NCBI RefSeq assembly: GCF_008017545.1
Contig: NZ_VRTZ01000001.1
Coordinates: forward strand, 186,001 to 250,000
Source of the DNA: Homoserinibacter sp. GY 40078
GTDB taxonomy: Bacteria; Actinomycetota; Actinomycetes; Actinomycetales; Microbacteriaceae
DNA: 64,000 nt
Direction of reading: 5' to 3'
The notes under the pieces were generated by a model, which saw only the letters and a list, made by a program, of their open reading frames with translations, was not told the DNA's origin and did not search any database. Positions within the stretch are counted from its first letter, which is position 1, and the number at the start of each line of letters is the position of its first letter. Position numbers and translations under genes: made by a program. Shown one piece after another: positions 18,088 through 27,660 of this stretch.

Positions 18088-19838
18088 GCCACTTCGAGAT
18101 CGGCGAGCACGACTTCCTGCTCGATGGCGAGCCGTTCCGCGTGCTGTCGGGCGCGATCCACTACTTCCGCGTGCATCCGGATCACTGGGCCGACCGCATC
18201 CGCAAGGCGCGCCTCATGGGGCTCAACACGATCGAGACCTACGTGGCGTGGAACCTGCACTCCCCCGAACCCGGCAGCTGGGACACCTCCGGCCGCCTCG
18301 ACCTCGCCCGCTTCCTGCGGACGGTCGCGGATGAAGGCATGTACGCCATCGTGCGACCGGGTCCGTACATCTGCGCCGAGTTCGACAACGGCGGACTCCC
18401 GACCTGGCTGTTCACCGATCCGGGGGTCGGAGTGCGGCGTGGCGAGCAGCGCTACCTCGATGCGGTCGGTACCTACCTCGACCGGGTCGACGAGATCGTG
18501 CGACCGCTGCAGATCGACCAGGGTGGCCCGGTAATCCTCATGCAGGTCGAGAACGAGTACGGCGCCTACGGCGACGACGGCGACTACCTGCGGTTCCTGA
18601 TGGACCGGATGCGGGCGGGTGGCATCGAGGTGCCCCTCACGACCGTCGACCAGCCCCGCGACCTGGCGAAAGGGTCGATCCCCGAGCTGCACATGACCGC
18701 CTCGTTCGGCTCGCGCTCGCGGGAACGGATGGCGACCCTTCGGGCGCACCAGACCACCGGACCCCTTATGTCGTCCGAGTACTGGGACGGCTGGTTCGAC
18801 TCGTGGGGCGACTACCACCACACGACCTCGGCCGCCGATTCGGCCGCCGACCTCGACGAGCTGCTCTCGCTCGGAGCGTCCGTGAACCTCTACATGTTCC
18901 ACGGCGGCACGAACTTCGGCCTCACGAGCGGAGCGAACGACCGCGGGGTCTTCAAGCCGATCGTCACGAGCTACGACTACGACGCGCCCCTGGACGAGGC
19001 GGGACGGCCGACGGAGAAGTACTGGGCGTATCGGGCCGTGCTCGCGAAGCACGGCGAGGTACCCGACGAGGTGCCGGAGGACGCCGATCCGGCGCCCGTG
19101 GACGAGGTGCCGCTCACCGGGCGCCTGCGGTTCCTCGATGCAGTGGATGCGCAGCCCGCGTACGCGACGCGCGCCCTGCCGAGCTTCGGCGAGCTGCGTC
19201 ACGACGCCGCGATCCTCGTGCACTCGACGCGACTGACCCTGCCCGAGGGGGGCATCCTCACCGTGGGCGAGGTGCGCGATCGAGTGCAGATCATCGTCGA
19301 CGGGCAGTGCGTCGGCGTGCTCTCACGCGAGTGGGCGCAGACGACGTGGGCCCTGCCACCCGTCGAGCGCGAGCTCGTTCTCGTGGTGGAGAGCATGGGC
19401 CGCGTCAACTACGGTCCCCGGATCGGCGAGGACAAGGGCCTCATCGGAGGCGTGCGCATCGACGGCGTCGCCGTGGAAGGCTGGTCGACCCGGGCGCTCT
19501 CGGAGACCGACCTGGGCAGGGTGGCCCGCTCCGCGGCGCAAGGCACGGCGGCCGCGGGGGGCGCGATCGCAGGTCTGACTCTCGCCCATGCGCGCTTCGA
19601 GGTGGACGCGATCTCCGACCGCTTCCTCGACACGACCGGATGGGGCAAGGGCATCGCCTGGGTGAACGGCTTCTGCCTCGGCCGGTACTGGTCGCGCCCT
19701 CCGCAGCGGACGCTCTACGTGCCCGGGCCCGTGCTGCACGCAGGCACGAACGAGCTGACCATCCTCGAGCTGGACGGCGCCCCCGTCCCCGTCGTGCGCT
19801 TCGTGGCCGACGCCGACCTCGGCCCCCTCGAAACCTGA
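18084..19838 (+). CDS. GH35 beta-galactosidase
   Basis: A 584-residue enzyme. The TIM barrel begins FLLDGEPFRVLSGAIHYFRV, with RPGPYICAEFDNGG, the acid/base Glu in QVENEYGAYG and the nucleophile Glu in SSEYWDGWFDSWG. MFHGGTNFG is a further GH35 mark. C-terminal jelly-roll domains follow (about 370-584), with WGKGIAWVNGFCLGRYW. It removes terminal beta-galactose from oligosaccharides. No signal peptide is present, so it works on imported sugar. Translationally coupled by ATGA to the preceding gene; last gene of the operon. Family assignment is firm. Confidence 0.93.
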   Translation: MSHFEIGEHDFLLDGEPFRVLSGAIHYFRVHPDHWADRIRKARLMGLNTIETYVAWNLHSPEPGSWDTSGRLDLARFLRTVADEGMYAIVRPGPYICAEFDNGGLPTWLFTDPGVGVRRGEQRYLDAVGTYLDRVDEIVRPLQIDQGGPVILMQVENEYGAYGDDGDYLRFLMDRMRAGGIEVPLTTVDQPRDLAKGSIPELHMTASFGSRSRERMATLRAHQTTGPLMSSEYWDGWFDSWGDYHHTTSAADSAADLDELLSLGASVNLYMFHGGTNFGLTSGANDRGVFKPIVTSYDYDAPLDEAGRPTEKYWAYRAVLAKHGEVPDEVPEDADPAPVDEVPLTGRLRFLDAVDAQPAYATRALPSFGELRHDAAILVHSTRLTLPEGGILTVGEVRDRVQIIVDGQCVGVLSREWAQTTWALPPVERELVLVVESMGRVNYGPRIGEDKGLIGGVRIDGVAVEGWSTRALSETDLGRVARSAAQGTAAAGGAIAGLTLAHARFEVDAISDRFLDTTGWGKGIAWVNGFCLGRYWSRPPQRTLYVPGPVLHAGTNELTILELDGAPVPVVRFVADADLGPLET

Positions 19839-19991
19839 GCGTTCCCGCGCTGCGCACCGACAGTTAACCGGGGCGTCCGGGGGCGTCCAGACGATCACCC
19901 CCAACGGGTCACCGGCGGCGGCTTGCCTCAGTCGGCCGACGTTGAGATTCGCTCGCGACGGCACGACCACCCCTGCCTGCGAGGAACCCCC

Positions 19992-22900
19992 ATGCCTTCC
20001 GCCCCTGCGCGCCTACGTTCACTGCTGCCCTCCTTCATCGGGCGCCGTCCCCGGGCTGCGGCCGCCGCGGGGCTCGCCCTCCTCCTCGTGGCGGGCGTCT
20101 CGGCTCCGCCTGCGCTCGCCGCCACCACCGACGCGGGAATCACGCTCTCCGTCGACAACGGCCAGCTCCTGGTGGGCACCGTCGACCTGACGGCCACCGA
20201 CTCCCGCTCGGGTGCGCCGCTCACGATCAGCATCGACGGAGTCGAGCGCGACGCGGTCGCCGCGCCGATCGCGAACCTCGTCTTCCAGGCGCACGGGTGG
20301 GAGTCGAACACACTCAACACCTGGGTGATCAACGGCTCGAAGACCATCACGCCGCTCACCCGCTACTGGGATTGGGCGTCGGCGACCTGGTCCATCCCGG
20401 CGGGCGCACTCGTCGCGGGCACCAACACGATCGAGCTGCGCACCGGCAGCACGACGATGGTCCACGACCCGGCCGCGGGCGCCAACGACGACTTCCGCGT
20501 GAGGAACGTGGGAGTGAAGTTCCCCGACGGGACCACGATCACCGACCCGGCCTACGGCACCAACGTCGCCGTGGACATGGGCGACAGCAGCTCGGTCGCC
20601 AAGCTCAGCAACACCTGGACGTTCCAGATCCCCGAGAGCCGGGTGGTCGCGAAGTCGAGCTACTCCTGGAACACCGACCAGGCGGATGCCGGCGAGCACG
20701 TCATCACCGCGACCTCGGCCGACGGCACCCGTTCCGTGAGCACCACCGTTCGCGTTGGGTCATGGGCACCGGCCCCCGAGCGGGTCGTGCTGACCCCCGC
20801 GGCCGACGCGTCCACGGCGCAGTCGATCACCTGGCGCACCGGATCCGCGACGACTGCGGGCGAGGTGCACATCCGCGAGGCCGGATCGGAGGGCGACTGG
20901 CGCGTCGTCGACGCCTACGCCAACGCGCCGATCTCGAGCGGAGGCGTCGCGACCCGCACGCACTCCGCGACCGTGACCGACCTCACGCCCGACACACGCT
21001 ACGAGTACTACGTGGGCTCCGATGACGGCCAGAGCAGCACCTACGAGTTCCGCACCGCGGGCGACGCCGACGACCCGTTCACGTTCATCTACTTCGGCGA
21101 CGCGCAGAACGAGCTGACCGAGAAGTGGGCGCCGGTGGTCGACGCCGCCTACGCGAAGTACCCCGACGCGATCGGCACCGTCAACGCGGGCGACCTCATC
21201 GACGCATCCCGCAACGACAGCGAGTGGACCGAGTGGTTCGACGCGATGGACGGCCGCACCCAGACCGGCAACGTCATCGCCGCGCCGGGCAACCACGAGT
21301 ACGTCGGCGACACCTTCCTCACGAAGTGGAAGTCGAACTTCGAGTACCCGCTGAACGGGCCCACCCCGGATGACGCCGAGGCCGCGAGCGAGGCGGAGAT
21401 CCAGAAGGCGGCCTACGAGGAGCAGATCGCGGAGTCGCTGCGCGAGACGGTGTACTACACCGACTACCAGGGTGTGCGATTCATCGCGCTCAACGCCTCG
21501 CGCAACGAAGCCGCCGACCTCTACACGCCCGACGACCTCCCGCCGTGCTCGACCGACTGCCCCGACCCGAAGCAGCTGTGGATGCAGATGCAGGCCGAGT
21601 GGCTCGACCACATCCTCGAGACGAACCCGAACCGCTGGGCGGTCGCCGTGTTCCACCAGCCGGTGTTCTCCACCGCCGTGGGCCGCGACGAGGCCGACCT
21701 CCGTGCGGCGTGGCTCCCGGTCTTCCAGAGCCGCGACATCGACCTCGTGCTCATGGGCCACGACCATAGCTACGCCCGCGGGTTCGTCGACTCCGACGCG
21801 ACGTCCACCCCCGGCGTGACCACCGGACCCGTCTACGCCGTCTCGATGTCCGGGCCGAAGTACTACGAGGTCCAGCCCGCCGACGACAACGTGTGGACGC
21901 AGAACGGCGCGACCCAGGTGACCGCCGCAGCGCACACCTCGACCTTCCAGGGCATCACCGTCGACGGCAACACGCTGCGCTACGAGTCGATCGTGGCGGC
22001 GAAGGACGACCAGTCGACGACCGACGTCGCGGTCGGCGGAACCCTCGACGCCTTCACGATCACGAAGTACGACAGCGGCTGGAAGTTCGTAACCGAGGAC
22101 GGCGTGGCCATCCCGGCCGACCCCGGGACCGCGCCGGAGGAGCCGGAGGACTCGGGGATCACGTTCTCGATCCCGAACGGCAGCACGCTCTCCGGCACCC
22201 GCACGATCACCGCTACCGACGCACGCGCGGACCAGCCCGTCACCATCTCGGTCGACGGCGAGGAGCAGGAGGTCGCACCGACCGCCCGCACCTACATCGC
22301 CTTCGAAGCGCACGGCTACCTGGCGACCACCAAGAACACGATCGTGATCAACGACAACTGGAAGATCGTCCCCGCGACGGCGTACAACAACTACGCCACG
22401 GGACGGTTCCTCGTACCCGCGGCCGCGCTCCACCCCGGAGCGAACAAGATCCAGTTCTACACCGGCAGTACCGACATGATGAACGACCCCGCGACCGACG
22501 GACGCAACGACGACTTCAACATCCGGAACCTCCGCCTGGAGTACTTCGACGGCACCACCGGAACGGATCCGCGCATGTCGCCGACGGCGATCGCCAACAT
22601 CGGCGACAACGGCACGAACGTGCGCAGCTGGACGTGGGACGTGGAGATCCCCTCCGAGAACCTGAAGTCGGGCAGCTCGACCTTCACCTGGGACACCACG
22701 ACGGCCGAGTACGGCACGCACGAGCTGACCGCCACCTCGGCCGACGGGTCGCGCAGCACCAGCATCTCGGTGTTCGTCGACAACCACGAGCCCGTGCAGC
22801 TCGACCTCGCGGACGGCAGCCTCGTCAACGGGGTGCGGCAGCTCACTGTCACCACCGACGTGGCCCCGAGCCTCACCGTCGACGGTCAGGAGCTGACCCT

Positions 22901-25900
22901 CGAGCGGCGACACCGTGTGGTCGACCCGGTCTTCACCTTCGAGGGCGACGGATTCCAGCCCGACGCGATGATGAACAGCATCTGGGTCAACGGTCGGCTC
23001 TACCGCGTGCTCGGGGTTCCCGAGGCCGCCCACGGATGGAAGACGGTGCGGGTGACGATCCCCTGGGACGAGCTCCAGTCGGGCACCAACGTGATCCGCA
23101 TCCGCGCCGGCGCGAACCTCAGCGTCGACGGATCGCCTGTCGACGTGTTCTCGACGCGCAACTCGCGACTCGAGTTCGGTGGCGGTCGCGCGCTCACGGA
23201 TACCGCCCATTCGGCCACCGAGAGCCTCAGCTACTCGAACACGACCAAGTACCGCGACTTCACCTTCACGATCCCGGAGGAGTGGGAGTACGTGTACCAG
23301 CACGACTGGGACACGACCGTGCTCGACGACGGCCTGCACACGGTGGTCGCGTCGCGCGACGACGGATACAGCACGGATTCGGCGACGGTCACCCTCGACA
23401 ACTCCGGGCCGGCGATTCAGCTCGGCGCACCGCTCGAGGGCGCGGACTACGCGAAGTCGTCGTTCGTGGTCGACGCCACGGCCTCCGACTCGCACGACGT
23501 GGCCGAGACCTCCTTCGCGATCGACGGCGAGCCGGTCGAGAACGGGCAGCGCGTGACCGCCGATGACCTGCGTGACGGCGCCCACACCTTCACCGCCACC
23601 GCGGTCGACTCGCTCGGGAACGCCTCCACACGCACGGTGACGTTCACCACGACGGGCAACTACCCACTCCTGCCGACGGGCCCCTCGCCTGTGGCGGGCG
23701 CGCTCGACCAGAGCCCCGCCGACACGGTGCTGAGCGCCACGGTCGCCGACCCGAGCTCCGACTCGCTCGACGTATCGATGCGCTGGGGCTACCGGGGCGA
23801 CTTCGCCTCCGGCGCCATCGGGGCCACGCAGGGCTCTTCGCTCACGGCGGTGCCTTCCCTCTCCGCGGGATCCGAACTGGACGCGGACGACACCGCCTCG
23901 CTCGCAGTGCGGGACGGCGACGAGGTGACGACCACCGGAGACGCGGCGTACCCGTTCCAGCAGTACGAGATCGCGGTGCCGGATGACCTCGACACGGAGG
24001 TCTTCACCGCGGAGTGGTCGGGATCGGTCCCCGCGACCGAGCGCGCCGCCCTCTCGGTGTGGAACCACCGGACGCAGTCGTGGCAGCTGGTCGACTCCGG
24101 CACGGGCGCGGATCTGACGCTCTCGGGCGACGTGTCGATCGCCGACGCCGTGCGCGACGGCACCGCACAGCTCCTCGTGCAGGACGTGGCCGCCACGGTC
24201 ATCGCCGAGGACGACGACGCCGCGGTCTGGGCGTGGATCAGCGACACGCAGTTCTACGCCCAGGACGGCTCGCCCACCTACGAGAAGCAGGTGAAGTGGG
24301 TGCTCGATCACCGCGAGTCCGACGGCATCGGATACGGCGTGCACACCGGCGACATCGTCAACAACCGCCTGCTGTCGGAATGGGAGTTCGCCTCCGCCCA
24401 GCAGAAGCTGTGGGATGACGCCGGATTCCCCTACGGAATCCTCCCCGGCAACCACGACGTGGACGCCGACGGCGGATACGCGAACTACAAGAGCTTCTTC
24501 GGTGAGGACCGCTACGCCGACAAGCCCTGGTATGGCGGCGGATACGACGACAACGTGCAGCACTTCGACGTCCTCTCGACCCCCGCAGCCGACTACCTCG
24601 TCGTGTACCTCGACTGGCTGCTCGACGAGGCGGACATCGACTGGGCGAACGACGTCATCCGCTCGCACCCGGACGACAACGTCATCGTGGTCACGCACCA
24701 GTACCTCGCGGACGGCGGCGGCTACACCTACCCCGGACCGGTGATCTTCGACCGGATCGTGGCACCCAACCCGAACGTCGATGCCGTGCTGAGCGGCCAC
24801 GTCGATGTCGAGCTGAACGTCAAGCAGGTCAACGGCCGTCAGGTGATCGAGGTGATGGCCGACTACCAGTCGGCTCCGAACGGTGGTGACGGCTGGATGC
24901 GCACCATCACGTTCGACGCGGAGCACCAGACGTTCAGCAACCGCACGTTCTCGCCGACGCGGTCCGGTAGCTACTGGAAGGACGACGCGATCGAGAACTT
25001 CACGCTCCCGATGACGCTGGAAGCACCCGAGCGCTGGGTGTCGACCGACTACGTCGGGGTGTCCGCCCGCGGAGGCGAGGTCATCGCGTCGTTCGACGAC
25101 GTGCAATCCGGCACGCGCGTGTCGGCACCGGCCGGAGAGCTCACCCCGGAGGTGCGGTCCAGTTGGTACGTCAGCGCGACCGACTCGGACGGGTTCACCA
25201 CGACCTCCGAGCTGTGGGACTTCACCACCGGTGAGGCCGAGGAGCCGGAGGAGCCCGAGGACCCCGACACGGCAGCTCCCGTGCTGACGGTGCCCGACGC
25301 GTCCGTGATCTTCGTCGGCTCCGCGTTCGACGCACTCGCCGGGGTCTCGGCACGCGATGCGGTCGACGGCGACGTCACCTCGAAGATCCAGGTGACCGGC
25401 GCCGACGAGCTCGGCACTGTCGGGCGCCACGTGCTGCGCTACTCGGTGACCGACGAGGCCGGGAACGAGGCGCACGCCGAACGCGTCGTCACGGTCGTGC
25501 CCGTGTCACTCGAGGACGTCCTCGACCCGGAGACCGAGACGCTCGACATCCGTGGCGTCGGCGGCGACCACCGCTCGATCAGCGCCACCGTGCCGGAGGA
25601 CCTCGCCGGTGTGGAGCTGAACTGGGTGGTCTACTCGGCACCCCAGGTGATCGGAGCGAAGGCGTCCGCACCCGGCGGCGCGATCTCCCTCGTCTTCCCG
25701 ACGGCTCTCCCCGCAGGCGAGCACCACCTCGTCGGGTACGACGACGACGGTCAGGTCGCCACCTGGGCCGCGTTCCAGGTCGCGGCCGCACCGGCCGACC
25801 CGGGCGACGACGGGGAGGGCACCGGCACCGGCGGAGACGGCACCGGCGGGGTCATCGCCGCGACCGGCGCGGAGGTCACCGGGCTCGCCGTGGTGGCGAT

Positions 25901-25964
25901 CCTGCTGCTGATCGTGGGCGGCATCGCCGTCGCACGTCGCCGCCGCGGCACGCAGGAGGGCTGA
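19992..25964 (+). CDS. Giant surface protein with two metallophosphoesterase domains
   Basis: A 1,990-residue secreted protein. The signal peptide ends near residue 43 (PPALAATT). A roughly 210-residue domain follows (45-255). Next are a fibronectin-III/purple-acid-phosphatase N-domain (258-355) and a first metallophosphoesterase (360-610; YFGDAQNE, NAGDLID, PGNHEYVGD, GHDHSYARG). Two further copies of the 210-residue domain (720-930, 935-1140) and an Ig-like domain come next. The second metallophosphoesterase (1410-1640) has ISDTQFYAQ, HTGDIVNN, PGNHDVDADGG and a degenerate GHVDVE instead of GHxH. A DUF5011-like domain begins near 1758. The tail has Gly/Thr-rich IAATG, a membrane helix and RRRRG, a sortase-like anchor. 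It likely scavenges phosphate from organic esters outside the cell. ATG at 19992 with GAGGA upstream. The 153-bp gap before it holds no gene. Confidence 0.88.
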   Translation: MPSAPARLRSLLPSFIGRRPRAAAAAGLALLLVAGVSAPPALAATTDAGITLSVDNGQLLVGTVDLTATDSRSGAPLTISIDGVERDAVAAPIANLVFQAHGWESNTLNTWVINGSKTITPLTRYWDWASATWSIPAGALVAGTNTIELRTGSTTMVHDPAAGANDDFRVRNVGVKFPDGTTITDPAYGTNVAVDMGDSSSVAKLSNTWTFQIPESRVVAKSSYSWNTDQADAGEHVITATSADGTRSVSTTVRVGSWAPAPERVVLTPAADASTAQSITWRTGSATTAGEVHIREAGSEGDWRVVDAYANAPISSGGVATRTHSATVTDLTPDTRYEYYVGSDDGQSSTYEFRTAGDADDPFTFIYFGDAQNELTEKWAPVVDAAYAKYPDAIGTVNAGDLIDASRNDSEWTEWFDAMDGRTQTGNVIAAPGNHEYVGDTFLTKWKSNFEYPLNGPTPDDAEAASEAEIQKAAYEEQIAESLRETVYYTDYQGVRFIALNASRNEAADLYTPDDLPPCSTDCPDPKQLWMQMQAEWLDHILETNPNRWAVAVFHQPVFSTAVGRDEADLRAAWLPVFQSRDIDLVLMGHDHSYARGFVDSDATSTPGVTTGPVYAVSMSGPKYYEVQPADDNVWTQNGATQVTAAAHTSTFQGITVDGNTLRYESIVAAKDDQSTTDVAVGGTLDAFTITKYDSGWKFVTEDGVAIPADPGTAPEEPEDSGITFSIPNGSTLSGTRTITATDARADQPVTISVDGEEQEVAPTARTYIAFEAHGYLATTKNTIVINDNWKIVPATAYNNYATGRFLVPAAALHPGANKIQFYTGSTDMMNDPATDGRNDDFNIRNLRLEYFDGTTGTDPRMSPTAIANIGDNGTNVRSWTWDVEIPSENLKSGSSTFTWDTTTAEYGTHELTATSADGSRSTSISVFVDNHEPVQLDLADGSLVNGVRQLTVTTDVAPSLTVDGQELTLERRHRVVDPVFTFEGDGFQPDAMMNSIWVNGRLYRVLGVPEAAHGWKTVRVTIPWDELQSGTNVIRIRAGANLSVDGSPVDVFSTRNSRLEFGGGRALTDTAHSATESLSYSNTTKYRDFTFTIPEEWEYVYQHDWDTTVLDDGLHTVVASRDDGYSTDSATVTLDNSGPAIQLGAPLEGADYAKSSFVVDATASDSHDVAETSFAIDGEPVENGQRVTADDLRDGAHTFTATAVDSLGNASTRTVTFTTTGNYPLLPTGPSPVAGALDQSPADTVLSATVADPSSDSLDVSMRWGYRGDFASGAIGATQGSSLTAVPSLSAGSELDADDTASLAVRDGDEVTTTGDAAYPFQQYEIAVPDDLDTEVFTAEWSGSVPATERAALSVWNHRTQSWQLVDSGTGADLTLSGDVSIADAVRDGTAQLLVQDVAATVIAEDDDAAVWAWISDTQFYAQDGSPTYEKQVKWVLDHRESDGIGYGVHTGDIVNNRLLSEWEFASAQQKLWDDAGFPYGILPGNHDVDADGGYANYKSFFGEDRYADKPWYGGGYDDNVQHFDVLSTPAADYLVVYLDWLLDEADIDWANDVIRSHPDDNVIVVTHQYLADGGGYTYPGPVIFDRIVAPNPNVDAVLSGHVDVELNVKQVNGRQVIEVMADYQSAPNGGDGWMRTITFDAEHQTFSNRTFSPTRSGSYWKDDAIENFTLPMTLEAPERWVSTDYVGVSARGGEVIASFDDVQSGTRVSAPAGELTPEVRSSWYVSATDSDGFTTTSELWDFTTGEAEEPEEPEDPDTAAPVLTVPDASVIFVGSAFDALAGVSARDAVDGDVTSKIQVTGADELGTVGRHVLRYSVTDEAGNEAHAERVVTVVPVSLEDVLDPETETLDIRGVGGDHRSISATVPEDLAGVELNWVVYSAPQVIGAKASAPGGAISLVFPTALPAGEHHLVGYDDDGQVATWAAFQVAAAPADPGDDGEGTGTGGDGTGGVIAATGAEVTGLAVVAILLLIVGGIAVARRRRGTQEG

Positions 25965-25977
25965 GCGCCTGGCGGTC

Positions 25978-25992
25978 GGCCCCGAGCGGGCC
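25978..25992. terminator. Possible terminator between convergent genes
   Basis: GGCCC-CGAGC-GGGCC forms a short GC-rich hairpin in the 34-bp gap between the convergent genes ending at 25964 and 25999. No U-tract follows. Confidence 0.3.
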
Positions 25993-25998
25993 GGCCGC

Positions 25999-26265
25999 CT
26001 ACGCTCCGCCGCCGGCGACCGGCATGTCGAGCGACGAGACCCCCGCCATCGACATGCGCACGTGACCCTCGGTCTCGATGAGCACCGCCAGCACCGCGTC
26101 GCAGTGCACGCATCGCAGCACCCAGCCCATCGCCGAGACGTAGGCCGACGCCGATGCCACGGCCTGACGCGCCCCGCAACTTCCGCACGACGCCTCGGCC
26201 GAGGTGACGTCGCGACCGAAGGCATCCGCGAGGGCGCCGGCGACAGCGTTTCCGTCGAGGTGCAT
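25999..26265 (-). CDS. DUF6510-like small zinc-ribbon protein
   Basis: An 88-residue protein with two CxxC pairs, CGSC and CVHC, about 28 residues apart, the pattern of a small zinc ribbon. It resembles the DUF6510 family. It begins 2 bp after the stop of the FAD/NAD reductase gene, with GGAGGGGG before the ATG at 26265, so it forms a three-gene operon with the reductase and the molybdoenzyme. Its function is unknown. The context suggests an accessory to the sulfite-oxidase-like enzyme or its electron donor. Confidence 0.75.
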   Translation of the reverse strand: MHLDGNAVAGALADAFGRDVTSAEASCGSCGARQAVASASAYVSAMGWVLRCVHCDAVLAVLIETEGHVRMSMAGVSSLDMPVAGGGA

Positions 26266-26267
26266 GG

Positions 26268-27002
26268 TCACCCCCCTCCGAACCTCTCGGTGAGAACGGC
26301 ACGCGGGTCGTGCCCGAGCTCCGTCAGCCAGCCGGCGACGGTCTCGACGAACGGCGTCGGCCCGCACACGTAGACGATGGGCCGGACCTCCGCGGGCCAC
26401 GCCGCCGCCTCGAGCACCTCGCGGGTGATGCGCCCGGGCGGCACGGCCCACCCCGCAGGCGTCTGCCGGGTGTAGACGTAGTCGAGCTGCAAGCTGCCGT
26501 GCGCGGCGAACCCCTCGAGGTCGGATGCGAAGAAGCGGTCGGCCGGAGTGCGCACGGAGTACAGCATCCGGAACCCGGAGGCGTCACCCGCGAGAGCGTG
26601 GGCCTCGGCCATCGCGAAGAGCGGCACGACCCCCGATCCACCGGCGATCAGCTGCACGGGCCGCTCCTCGGAGTCGGGCGACCAGATGAAGTACGAGCCG
26701 AGAGGTCCGTGCACCTCGAGCATGTCGTCGACGAGCAGATCCTCGACGAGGAAGGGCGAGACCTCGCCATTCGGCACCTCGTCGACCGCGAGGACGACGC
26801 GGGTCCCTTCGCCCGACGACGCGATCGAGTACGAACGACTCGCCTGGTAGCCATCGGGGGCGGTGAGGCGGATGTCGAGGTGGGCCCCCGGATCATTGCC
26901 CGGCCAGGTCGGCACCTCCAGCTCGATGCGCCGCGCCGACGCCGTCTCGGGGTGCAACGCCGTCACCTTCGCCGCATGCCATCCGGTGGGGCGTCGGGTC
27001 AC
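26268..27002 (-). CDS. FAD/NAD(P)-binding ferredoxin-reductase-type oxidoreductase
   Basis: A 244-residue two-domain reductase. The FAD domain (about 1-105) carries the flavin motif SRSYSIAS. The NAD(P) domain begins IAGGSGVVPLFAM, and VYVCGPTPFVE near the C-terminus is the usual nucleotide-binding end. No 2Fe-2S domain is present. It probably passes electrons between NAD(P)H and the molybdoenzyme encoded just upstream, either directly or through an unknown carrier. The GTG start at 27002 overlaps the stop of that gene as GTGA, so translation is coupled. Confidence 0.85.
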   Translation of the reverse strand: MTRRPTGWHAAKVTALHPETASARRIELEVPTWPGNDPGAHLDIRLTAPDGYQASRSYSIASSGEGTRVVLAVDEVPNGEVSPFLVEDLLVDDMLEVHGPLGSYFIWSPDSEERPVQLIAGGSGVVPLFAMAEAHALAGDASGFRMLYSVRTPADRFFASDLEGFAAHGSLQLDYVYTRQTPAGWAVPPGRITREVLEAAAWPAEVRPIVYVCGPTPFVETVAGWLTELGHDPRAVLTERFGGG

Positions 27003-27589
27003 CAGTAGCGCTCCTCCTGCCACGGGTCGCCGTGCAGGTGGTAGCCGTTCTGCTCCCAGAATCCGGGGTCGTCGCTCGGCATCGTGACGAGGCCGCGGAT
27101 CCACTTGGCGCTCTTCCAGAAGTACAGATGCGGCACGAGCAGCCGGGCGGGGCCGCCGTGCTCGGGGCTCAGCGGCTCGCCGTCCGCCTCGATCGCGATC
27201 CACGCCTGCCCGTCGAGCAGCTCGTCGAGCGGAACGTTCGTCGTGTAGCCGCCGTAGCTATGCGCCATCACGTAGTCGTGGGTCGTCTCGACGTTCTCGA
27301 ACACCTTGTCGAGCGGCACGCCCCGCCAGGGCATCTCGAGCTTCGACCAGTGCGTGACGCAGTGGATGTCGACGGTGACGTCCTCAACGCCGAGCGCCTG
27401 CATCTCGTCCCACGTCCAGGTGTGCCGCCCGTTCTCGGTGACCACCACGAACTCCCAGTCCGCCGTGTCGATGTCGGGCGTCGGACCCGCCGAGAGCACC
27501 GGCCAGTCCTCGACGAGAGTCTGCCCGGGAGGGAGCCGCGGGTCCCGCTCGCGACCACGGCCGGTGAATCCTCGCGTGATGAACGACAT
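26999..27589 (-). CDS. Sulfite-oxidase-like molybdopterin enzyme (cytoplasmic, short)
   Basis: A 196-residue protein of the sulfite oxidase/YedY-like molybdopterin fold. The molybdenum-ligating Cys is in [11 protein letters not shown], followed by [21 protein letters not shown] and [19 protein letters not shown]. It lacks a Tat signal and the dimerisation domain, so it is the short cytoplasmic type. It starts an operon with an FAD reductase and DUF6510, beside the cofactor-synthesis genes. The substrate is unknown; reduction of an oxidised sulfur or similar group is plausible from YedY-type relatives. ATG at 27589 follows GAGAGGGTGATGCC. Confidence 0.85.
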   Translation of the reverse strand: MSFITRGFTGRGRERDPRLPPGQTLVEDWPVLSAGPTPDIDTADWEFVVVTENGRHTWTWDEMQALGVEDVTVDIHCVTHWSKLEMPWRGVPLDKVFENVETTHDYVMAHSYGGYTTNVPLDELLDGQAWIAIEADGEPLSPEHGGPARLLVPHLYFWKSAKWIRGLVTMPSDDPGFWEQNGYHLHGDPWQEERYW

Positions 27590-27647
27590 GGCATCACCCT
27601 CTCGTCGAAGCTCACGATATCGACGGCGACGCCCCGCTGTCACGCCC

Positions 27648-27653
27648 TAGGCT
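27648..27653 (+). promoter_or_regulatory. -10 element for leaderless moaA
   Basis: TAGGCT ends 7 nt before the ATG at 27661. No Shine-Dalgarno sequence is present. Confidence 0.5.
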
Positions 27654-27660
27654 GGCGAGC

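Noticed and set aside
19870-19888. Two direct copies of GGGGCGTCC after the beta-galactosidase gene
   Set aside because: Only two short GC-rich copies and no symmetry. Chance is likely in this base composition.
20760-25475. A 1,571-codon open frame on the minus strand
   Set aside because: It lies fully inside the phosphoesterase gene, antisense, and has His/Val/Arg/Gly-rich composition typical of frames opened by GC-rich codon bias. No domain is seen.
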